Shown piece after piece: positions 47,321-53,332 of a DNA stretch of 53,332 bases (its first letter is position 1; each line of letters opens with the position of its first letter). This DNA is from CAYVQB01 sp964453985 (GTDB lineage: Bacteria; Babelota; Babeliae; Babelales; UASB340), in contig CAYVQB010000003.1 in the NCBI GenBank assembly GCA_964453985.1, positions 1 through 53,332 on the forward strand, given 5' to 3'. The notes below the pieces were generated by a model. That model did not search any database, was not told the origin of the DNA, and saw only the letters and a list, made by a program, of their open reading frames with translations. Position numbers and translations under genes: made by a program.

Positions 47321-48067
47321 TCAAGAGGGTTGCGACAATAGGTTCATTACCTTTTCTATAGGGATTAAAGCTTCTTGAATGTCTTGAATGGATTTTAAAT
47401 CTGTTAATTTTATGGAGCTTTTAATATTAAATGGTCCAATGCTTGTTCTTTCAAGTTCATACGTAGTCGCGCAGCTATTTAATTTTTGGGCTATATCGTT
47501 TGCAAGGCTACGAATGTAGGTACCTTTTGAGACAGTAGTGTCGATTGTAAAAAAAGGAGACTCAAAGTTAATTAATTCTATGTTATCAATATTAACCTTG
47601 CGACTCTTTTGTTTTATGATTTCTTCTAATTTATCTTGTTCTAATTTATTTTCTCTGGCCAGCCTATATAAAGGTTGTCCGCCATATTTAAGAGCTGAAT
47701 ATATGGGAGGCACTTGCATGTAGCTGCTGCCTAGCTCTTTGATTGCTGTTAAAATATTCTCTGTTTTTATATTACTAGATTCTTTTGTTTGTATTATTTT
47801 GCCCGTGCAGTCAAAAGTATCTGTTAATTCATCCAATTTTGCTTTAAATATGTATGATTTATTCAGATTCATTAAAGAGCTTATTAGTCTTGTTGCTTGT
47901 CTGCTTATGCATATAATTAACAAGCCTGTAGCGAAATTATCCAGAGTTCCAGTGTGTCCAATTTTAACTTTTTGTTTTATTATTTTTTTTAGATATCTGA
48001 TACAATCAAATGAAGAAATATCTTTTGGTTTATTAATCAAAAGATAACCTGTTAAATTATCCAACAT
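47321..48067 (-). CDS. truB: tRNA pseudouridine-55 synthase TruB
   Basis: TruB makes the pseudouridine at position 55 of the tRNA T-loop. It has 248 residues, the short bacterial type without a long PUA domain. The catalytic motif 'KIGHTGTLDNFATGLLIICI' contains the essential Asp (about residue 43). 'GYLLINKPKDISSFDCIRYL' is the N-terminal signature, and 'ELGSSYMQVPPIYSALKYGG' and 'KGTYIRSLANDIAQKL' the tRNA-binding and late motifs. The usual partner rbfA lies elsewhere (5627). Confidence 0.93.
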   Translation of the reverse strand: MLDNLTGYLLINKPKDISSFDCIRYLKKIIKQKVKIGHTGTLDNFATGLLIICISRQATRLISSLMNLNKSYIFKAKLDELTDTFDCTGKIIQTKESSNIKTENILTAIKELGSSYMQVPPIYSALKYGGQPLYRLARENKLEQDKLEEIIKQKSRKVNIDNIELINFESPFFTIDTTVSKGTYIRSLANDIAQKLNSCATTYELERTSIGPFNIKSSIKLTDLKSIQDIQEALIPIEKVMNLLSQPS

Positions 48068-48156
48068 AAGCTTAATTTCCTGATTTATAAATAAATGTTA
48101 ATCTTTGTTTAGTTTAAAATAATTTATATTTTAATGCGAATGAATAGGTAGTAATA

Positions 48157-48846
48157 GTGAAAAAACGATATATTTTTTTTAGTTCAATAGTAGCTTTTAT
48201 TATAATTGTTGTTGTAAATCCAAAATTAAGAACTTTTTTATCACAGTCGGGCACTTTTGTGTTGGGTTTTGTTTCTAGCCCTAAATCCGTTGGTGCGATT
48301 CTACCAAGCTCTCCTTATCTTGCGGAGAAAATTACTAAAAATATTAGAAAATCAGACAAGCCTCTTAAAATATTAGAGGTTGGTGCTGGTACTGGCGTTT
48401 TTACTACTCTTATTGGTGCTAAGCTAAAACCGGATGATATTCTTGATGTGATTGAGCTTAACTCTAATTTTTGTGATATTTTAAAAAGGAGTTTTGAAGA
48501 AGAAAGAAATATCAAAGTTCATTGTGTATCAATTATGGATTGGAATCCCGAATATCAATATGATTTCATAATATCGGGACTACCTTTTAATGCTTTTAAT
48601 CCTGAATTAGTAAGAAATATTTTGGATAAATATCAAGAATTAATAAAGCCAGGTGGAATGATTTCTTACTTTGAATATATGTTTCTAGCGAATATAAAGC
48701 GTATTGTTTTGTCTGAAAAAGAAAAAGCAGAGTCCGAAGGAACTCTGCTTAATGTAACTGAATTTAGAAATAAATTTAAGGTTCAGCGAGATAGGGTTTG
48801 GTTAAATATGCCTCCTGCCTATGTTTATCACTTGAGTACCGTTTGA
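48157..48846 (+). CDS. Membrane-anchored SAM-dependent methyltransferase, phospholipid N-methyltransferase-like
   Basis: This is a 229-residue protein starting at GTG 48157. It has an N-terminal hydrophobic helix (about 7-23). The methyltransferase core has 'LKILEVGAGTGVFTTLIGAK' (motif I, about residues 69-88), 'LDVIELNSNFCDILK' (motif II acidic) and 'YDFIISGLPFNAFNPELV' (motif IV). 'SSPKSVGAILPSSPYLAEKI' just before motif I is typical of the PmtA-like group (COG3963) that methylates phosphatidylethanolamine or related substrates, and of some KsgA relatives. Lipid substrate is likely but unproven. It is convergent with the MerR gene, with only 4 bases between. Confidence 0.78.
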   Translation: MKKRYIFFSSIVAFIIIVVVNPKLRTFLSQSGTFVLGFVSSPKSVGAILPSSPYLAEKITKNIRKSDKPLKILEVGAGTGVFTTLIGAKLKPDDILDVIELNSNFCDILKRSFEEERNIKVHCVSIMDWNPEYQYDFIISGLPFNAFNPELVRNILDKYQELIKPGGMISYFEYMFLANIKRIVLSEKEKAESEGTLLNVTEFRNKFKVQRDRVWLNMPPAYVYHLSTV

Positions 48847-48850
48847 TTAC

Positions 48851-49267
48851 TTAATTCAAACTTTCTTTTAAATTAAGTAATTTTTTCTTTATAAAATTAA
48901 TTTTTTCTAATAAGTCCTTAGGAATTACTTTGACTTCTTTAATGATTTCTTTTGTTTCTAGGTTAGGTATTTCTGGGGGTTCAATTTCTGTTTTATGGGC
49001 TGGACTAATATTATTACTTGATAGGGTTTCTAGCTGTTTCTTTGCTCCAGGAATTGTGAATTTTTGGTTATATAGAAGATCTTTAATGTGTAGAAATGTT
49101 GTCAAGTCGTTTTCTGTATAAAAGCGTTGACCTCCTCCAGAACGATCTGATTGAAGTTGAAACTCTTTCTCCCAAAAACGAATAACGAATTTTTTTACTT
49201 TTAGCTCTTTTGCGAGTTCACCGATTCGGAATTGTCTCTTGTTCATTCTGGATTTTGACTGTTGCAT
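48851..49267 (-). CDS. MerR-family transcriptional regulator
   Basis: This is a 138-residue DNA-binding protein from the ATG at 49267, which has a GGAG site. Residues about 10-75 form the MerR winged-helix domain: 'QFRIGELAKELKVKKFVIRF', 'WEKEFQLQSDRSGGGQRFYT', 'ENDLTTFLHIKDLLYNQKFT' and 'IPGAKKQL'. The C-terminal 60 residues are a charged helix likely to mediate dimers, with no effector-binding domain. It begins inside the end of the biotin-carrier gene by 50 bases, so it is translationally coupled to that operon. This suggests it may regulate the operon, but that is inference. Confidence 0.86.
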   Translation of the reverse strand: MQQSKSRMNKRQFRIGELAKELKVKKFVIRFWEKEFQLQSDRSGGGQRFYTENDLTTFLHIKDLLYNQKFTIPGAKKQLETLSSNNISPAHKTEIEPPEIPNLETKEIIKEVKVIPKDLLEKINFIKKKLLNLKESLN

Positions 49268-49697
49268 TTTTTTCTCCTTTTTTTTCAAATGTCATAAGTA
49301 TTTGATTTGGTTTTATCAAATCTCCCTTTATAATTGGAATAGTTTTTATAAATGCGTCATTTTTGGCTTTTATTTCATTTTCCATTTTCATGGATTCAAT
49401 AACTACAAGCGTTTGATTTTTTGTTACAAGTTCGCCTTCTTTGACATTGATTTTTATGATTCTTCCACTCAAGGGGCTTTCTAGTTGTCTATCAAAGCCT
49501 TTTTCTTCGATGGATGTTTTTTTTGCCGGAAGAAACTTATTCCCAAGATTTATATTAAAGCTTTTATTAAAATTATAGATATACACGGTAAACTGGTTTT
49601 CTACTTTTGTTGTTACTTTAGCCTTAAAGATTTTGTTTTCTATTTCAAAAAAAATTATATTATTTTTTTTGTATAATTCTAATAACTTTATTCCCAC
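49218..49697 (-). CDS. Biotin carboxyl carrier-type protein
   Basis: This is a 159-residue protein starting at GTG 49697, which overlaps the end of the biotin carboxylase gene by 10 bases. The N-terminal roughly 80 residues are a strand-rich domain of unknown type. Residues about 82-155 are a biotinyl domain with 'SPLSGRIIKINVKEGELVTK' and 'TLVVIESMKMENEIKA', where the Lys in M-K-M is the biotinylation site. It passes CO2 from biotin carboxylase to a carboxyltransferase that is not in this window. The overlap and order suggest the two subunits are made together. Confidence 0.9.
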   Translation of the reverse strand: MGIKLLELYKKNNIIFFEIENKIFKAKVTTKVENQFTVYIYNFNKSFNINLGNKFLPAKKTSIEEKGFDRQLESPLSGRIIKINVKEGELVTKNQTLVVIESMKMENEIKAKNDAFIKTIPIIKGDLIKPNQILMTFEKKGEKNATVKIQNEQETIPNR

Positions 49698-51187
49698 TCT
49701 TGATTTCTCCAGTTGCTACCGATTTTATTTTTGGTCTTATTGGTGTTGTTTTGTTTGGTAGCTTGTTTGAATAGTTCTACTGCTATTTGTGCTATTTTTT
49801 GTTGTTCGGTATTGTGTGTTTTGCTTGTTGTTTGATTTATTTTACTAATATATTTATCACTGCTTAATAGTTGTGTATGGAAATTACCTGTTAGGAATTC
49901 TTCTGAATTTAAAACTTTTTTTAAAAAATCAATATTGGTTTTAATTCCATTTATCTCAAATTGATCAAGAGCTTGCAGCATATTGCTTATAGCTGTTTTT
50001 CTATCGACTCCCCAGGTAGTTAGCTTTGATATCATAGGATCAAAGAAGGGTGTGATCTCTTGGCTTTCTTCTAGATTATGATCATTGCGCAAGAAAGGGC
50101 CCTTAGGTAGTCTCAAATTATAAATATTGCCTGAGGCTGGTAAAAAATTATTCTCAGGATCTTCTGAATATATTCTGCATTCTATGGAATGTTTATTTTT
50201 TTTAATATCTACTTGTTTGTAAGCTAGTTTATTTGATTCTGTTATTTGTATTTGTAGATTTACTAAATCAATTCCTGTTATTTGCTCTGTTACGCTATGC
50301 TCTACTTGTAAGCGGGTGTTCATTTCTAGAAAATAAAATTCGTTATTTGGTGTTACAATAAATTCAACAGTGCCGATAGTTTTATAATCTACAGTTTTGG
50401 CTGCTAAAATCGCAGCTTCGTACATTTGATCCAAAACTTTTTGAGGTACAAAATTGCATGGGCTTTCTTCTATGATTTTTTGGTGTCTTCTTTGTATGGA
50501 GCAGTCCCTTTCATAAAGATGTATAAATTTTTTAGAATCCCCGGCAATCTGTATTTCTATATGTCGTCCATTTTGAATATACTTTTCTAAAAGGAGCTTT
50601 TGAGATCCTGTTAGTTTCTTGGCTTCTTCTTTGGTCGAATTAAATATTTCATATAATTTATCGGGAGTATCGATACGTTTTATTGCTTTCCCTCCACCAC
50701 CAAGAGGATCTTTTAGTATAATTGGGTAACCTATTTCATTAAGGATTTTATCTTCTAATTCTTTGTTAAGAGTTTCTATATAAAAACCTGGAATAATTGG
50801 AACTCCTACTTTTTGCATAAGTTTATGGGCGCAAATTTTATCTCCCATTAGGGCGATACTTACTGGCGTTGGACCTATCCAAATAATTCCGGTCGCAATA
50901 ACTTTTTTAGCAAAATTTGAATTTTCAGATAAAAAACCATAACCAGGATGTATGGCATCAGCTTTAGCCTTGATTGCAATTTTTATAATTTCATCTTGTG
51001 CTAGATAAGCTGTTGCTCCCTCTCCGGATAATTGGTAGGATTCGTTTGCTGTATATACGTATAGTAAGAATTTGTCCTGCGAGCAATAGATAGCAACAGT
51101 TTTTATGCTTAAGGTTTTGCAGGTAAATTGTATTCTAGATGATATTTCTGACCTGTTTGCGATCAGTATTTTTTTTATTTTTTTCAT
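49688..51187 (-). CDS. Biotin carboxylase subunit (acyl-CoA/pyruvate carboxylase type)
   Basis: This is a 499-residue ATP-grasp carboxylase that carboxylates biotin with bicarbonate and ATP. The preATP domain starts 'KKIKKILIANRSEISSRIQF' (usual NRGEIA is NRSEIS here). 'AIHPGYGFLSENSNFAKKV' is typical, as is the carboxyphosphate region 'LEKYIQNGRHIEIQIAGDSK' and 'RDCSIQRRHQKIIEESPCNF'. The metal and biotin site is 'YFLEMNTRLQVEHSVTEQIT'. The glycine loop reads 'GGGGKAIKRI' where most have GGGGRGM. The C-terminal roughly 50 residues are extra and Asn/Thr/Gln-rich. It is the first gene of the three-gene overlapping cluster with the carrier and MerR genes. Confidence 0.9.
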   Translation of the reverse strand: MKKIKKILIANRSEISSRIQFTCKTLSIKTVAIYCSQDKFLLYVYTANESYQLSGEGATAYLAQDEIIKIAIKAKADAIHPGYGFLSENSNFAKKVIATGIIWIGPTPVSIALMGDKICAHKLMQKVGVPIIPGFYIETLNKELEDKILNEIGYPIILKDPLGGGGKAIKRIDTPDKLYEIFNSTKEEAKKLTGSQKLLLEKYIQNGRHIEIQIAGDSKKFIHLYERDCSIQRRHQKIIEESPCNFVPQKVLDQMYEAAILAAKTVDYKTIGTVEFIVTPNNEFYFLEMNTRLQVEHSVTEQITGIDLVNLQIQITESNKLAYKQVDIKKNKHSIECRIYSEDPENNFLPASGNIYNLRLPKGPFLRNDHNLEESQEITPFFDPMISKLTTWGVDRKTAISNMLQALDQFEINGIKTNIDFLKKVLNSEEFLTGNFHTQLLSSDKYISKINQTTSKTHNTEQQKIAQIAVELFKQATKQNNTNKTKNKIGSNWRNQEWE

Positions 51188-51270
51188 AATCTAATATTGG
51201 CTTCAAGTTAAAAAACACAAACAATAAGAAACAGTATAATAAAAATAGATTCTTTTAAAAATGGGTATAC

Positions 51271-51311
51271 AAAAAGAAAGCGTTGCCCTAAAAAACAACG
51301 CCTTCTTTTTT
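51271..51311 (-). terminator. Intrinsic terminator after the repeat adhesin gene
   Basis: AAAAAGAAAGCGTTG (51271-51285) pairs, with one mismatch, with CAACGCCTTCTTTTTT (51296-51311). On the minus strand it ends in a T-rich run. It lies just beyond the stop at 51324. Confidence 0.75.
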
Positions 51312-51323
51312 GTGATATTTACT

Positions 51324-53332
51324 CTAGCTATTCATATTTCTATAATCCAGTATACCAGATTTAATATCTAATGATCCGCCAGGTAAAACTTCAAGTCTTA
51401 AGTCGTTATCGGCTGATGAGCCATCACCAAATGTTATTGCTTGTGAAATACTTGTGCTTCCTGTGCCTGCTCCATTTTCATTGTATGCGAAGTTTTTATG
51501 ATCTAAGACCAAAGTACCTCTTGTTAGTTGCATTCCGGTGTGTGTAGTTTTTAGTGTTGCTCCGTGTAAATATAATCTAGATGTTTGATCTTCCATTTCA
51601 AGTGTATTATTTCTTGCGATTGCTGGAGCGTAACTGAAGGTTGAATTGAAGTCTAACATTAATGTTGAGTTCTTAGCGATTCTTGAGTATTGCGTTGTTG
51701 TATATACAAATTGGTTTGTTCCGCTAATTATTACATCATCATGTATATAAAGTTGTGCAAGTGAGAATGTGAAGTTCCTTTCTAGTTGCATTTCTGAATT
51801 TTTTAGAACAAGTTGTGTTCTTCTTTCTCTCATGCAGAAGGAACTTGTGTTATCGCCGAAGTCTTTTACTTTTTGTATGTTCATATTTTTCAATGTTAGT
51901 GTTACATAGTTGTCTAATTTAAGTTTAGAACTTCCTTCAAGTATTAAGTTATGTCCTTGACCGTCCATTATTCCACTTGTTGTTATTGTTAGTTCTACTC
52001 CGTCAGGAATTACTAGATCATTACCAAAGACTATTGCATGTTCTATTGGACTGATTTTACCAGAGGATTTTATTGTTGTTCCCGAGGAGAAGATTACATC
52101 TCCACCAGACATTACTAATGTTCCACCCTTGAGATCTATTGGGCTAGCAAAGAATGTGAACCCTGCATTCAGGTAGATATTAGGATCTGTACCTTCTTGT
52201 GTACTTATTCCTCTAGAGAGATAAAAGGCTTCTGGATTATCGACTGTTCCGCCAAGGTCAATGTCTGAGTCTATACCTTCGGATGTTCCTTGCCCTGCAG
52301 CTCCTATCGAAACGCTTAGGGCCACAATATTTCTGGAGTTGGCTCTGACTGCGCCTTCAAGTTCTGAAAGATCAAGAGCTCCCATTCCAAGTATTGCATT
52401 ACTGTTGTATTTTATTCCCCTAGAGTTAGCTCTGACGGCACCTTCGAGTTCTTGTAGGTCGAGAGCACCTAGGTTAAGAATTGCGTTAGAGTTATATGCG
52501 ATACCTCTAGAGTTAGCTCTGACGGCACCTTGAAGTTCGGAGAGATCGGTAGCACCTTGAGCAAGTAGGGCATTAGAGTTGTTGACGATGTTTCTGGAGT
52601 TAGCTCTGATGTTACCTTGTATTTCGGAAAGGTCGGTAGCGCCTTGAGCCAGAAGAGCGTTACTGTTGTTCTTGATGCCGTATAGTAATGCATTAGAGTT
52701 GTTGTTGATATTTGTTTGGTTAGCTAGTAATGCGTTGGAGTTATAAGAAATGCTTCTGGAGTTGGCTCTGATGTTTCCATCGCTTTCATTAATTTGGTTT
52801 TGAAGATCAGTGTCAGCGGCTAGAAACGCGTTGCTGTTGTACTGGATATTTCTGGAGTTAGACCTGACTGCGCCTTCGAGTTCAGGATTTAAAGGGTTGA
52901 TTACGAGTAACGCATTACTATTATTTTTAATACCGTATAGTAAAGCATTGGAGTTGTAAGAAATATTTTCTTGATTAACTAATAATGCGTTGGAGTTATA
53001 AGAAATGTTTCTGGAGTTAACTCTAATGTTACCAGAGTTAATATCTATTTGTCCTTGTAAGTCAGCGTCTAATGCGAGTAAGTAATTACTGTTGTATCTA
53101 ATACCTCTAGAGTTAGCTCTGATGTTGCCATTACTTTCATCTATTTGAGTTTGTAAGTTAGTATCGCCTGCAAGTAGTGCATTGGAGTTGTTGACGATAT
53201 TTCTGGAGTTAGCTCTGACTGCACCTTCAAGTATGCCTTGATCAGCATCAATATTTAAAAGGGCATTGCTGTTATTCTTGATGCCATATAACAGAGCGTT
53301 AGAGTTGTTGGCAATATCAGTTTGGCTAACAA
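51324..53332 (-). CDS. Repeat-rich adhesin-like protein, 5' end outside the window
   Basis: The frame is open from the window edge (first full codon at 53330) to the stop at 51324, about 668 codons; an ATG at 52385 is internal and not the start. The visible N-terminal part (53330 to about 52330) is a long repeat of 'RANSR' followed by 'NSNALL' (for example 'GAVRANSRGIAYNSNAILN', then L-[GDA]-[AT]-x-D-L-x-E-L), with nine R-x-N-S-R units. The C-terminal roughly 320 residues have a right-handed beta-helix look: 'LKGGTLVMSGGDVIFSSGTT', 'NDLVIPDGVELTITTSGIMD', 'NYVTLTLKNMNI' and 'RGTLVLDHKNFAY'. This fits a secreted surface or filamentous protein. No signal peptide or anchor is visible in this part. 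Confidence 0.75.
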   Translation of the reverse strand, partial: VSQTDIANNSNALLYGIKNNSNALLNIDADQGILEGAVRANSRNIVNNSNALLAGDTNLQTQIDESNGNIRANSRGIRYNSNYLLALDADLQGQIDINSGNIRVNSRNISYNSNALLVNQENISYNSNALLYGIKNNSNALLVINPLNPELEGAVRSNSRNIQYNSNAFLAADTDLQNQINESDGNIRANSRSISYNSNALLANQTNINNNSNALLYGIKNNSNALLAQGATDLSEIQGNIRANSRNIVNNSNALLAQGATDLSELQGAVRANSRGIAYNSNAILNLGALDLQELEGAVRANSRGIKYNSNAILGMGALDLSELEGAVRANSRNIVALSVSIGAAGQGTSEGIDSDIDLGGTVDNPEAFYLSRGISTQEGTDPNIYLNAGFTFFASPIDLKGGTLVMSGGDVIFSSGTTIKSSGKISPIEHAIVFGNDLVIPDGVELTITTSGIMDGQGHNLILEGSSKLKLDNYVTLTLKNMNIQKVKDFGDNTSSFCMRERRTQLVLKNSEMQLERNFTFSLAQLYIHDDVIISGTNQFVYTTTQYSRIAKNSTLMLDFNSTFSYAPAIARNNTLEMEDQTSRLYLHGATLKTTHTGMQLTRGTLVLDHKNFAYNENGAGTGSTSISQAITFGDGSSADNDLRLEVLPGGSLDIKSGILDYRNMNS

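Noticed and set aside
52469..53332. CRISPR-like periodic repeats at the right edge
   Set aside because: The units are variable in length, lack conserved spacers and keep one open reading frame, so they are coding repeats of the adhesin-like protein.

Overview
This AT-rich window looks like part of the chromosome of a reduced, probably host-associated Gram-negative bacterium. Tol envelope genes, an arabinose-5-phosphate isomerase for Kdo/LPS synthesis, MurC, a prepilin peptidase with a pilin, and many proteins with Sec signal peptides all imply a two-membrane cell. The translation and tRNA-modification genes are ordinary bacterial ones. The large secreted proteins carrying beta-trefoil, tectonin-propeller and coiled-coil segments resemble what I associate with Candidatus Dependentiae (TM6). 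That placement is inference and was not tested against any database.

Layout. Positions 1-5270 hold a Pro-rich secreted protein, a dicarboxylate/amino-acid symporter, an APC permease, and a large secreted beta-rich protein flanked by copies of a GC-rich palindromic element. Positions 5387-8853 form one forward gene run: rpsU, rbfA, kdsD-like, trpS and a prepilin peptidase. Positions 8936-10527 hold two tandem small secreted paralogues and a pilin facing them. Positions 10615-16304 carry nrnA-like, tsaC, folC, galU and pheS, with tRNA-Phe divergent from pheS. Positions 16358-20267 are the translation block ffh, rpsP, khpA, trmD (fused to a second SPOUT-like domain, with rimM missing) and rplS.

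Positions 20295-22249 hold a putative lipoprotein, a tiny membrane protein and an unassigned ATP-grasp enzyme. Positions 22251-30683 mix small secreted proteins, a secreted VanX/DdpX-like dipeptidase, murC, an aminotransferase, tRNA-Ala, a CCA-adding-type nucleotidyltransferase and a VOC protein. Positions 30738-36440 (minus strand) carry rpsT, rpmB, ftsH and tolQ-tolR-tolA-tolB. A 100-N assembly gap interrupts tolB.

Positions 36694-47193 are the most striking part: three consecutive forward genes for secreted proteins of 1725, 519 and 1226 residues. They combine beta-trefoil/fascin-like modules, tectonin-like propellers, triplicated coiled coils and helical repeats. All three end in the same tail, Gly-Gly-Arg-Arg-Arg at the very C terminus. 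A helical domain with a W-x-H-[LM]-W-P-L-Y signature occurs twice in the third protein and once in a separate secreted protein at 27091-27921. I think this is a candidate undescribed surface or effector system with its own C-terminal sorting tag.

The window ends with truB, a membrane-anchored methyltransferase, an overlapping biotin carboxylase / biotin carrier / MerR cluster, and the 3' two kilobases of a repetitive adhesin-like gene built on an 'R-A-N-S-R ... N-S-N-A-L-L' repeat that runs off the window edge. No stretch longer than 300 bases lacks a gene. The largest spacers (3402-3654, 12212-12525, 16016-16228, 23472-23741, 36441-36693) hold the palindromic element, a short palindrome, a promoter, and nothing else I recognise.
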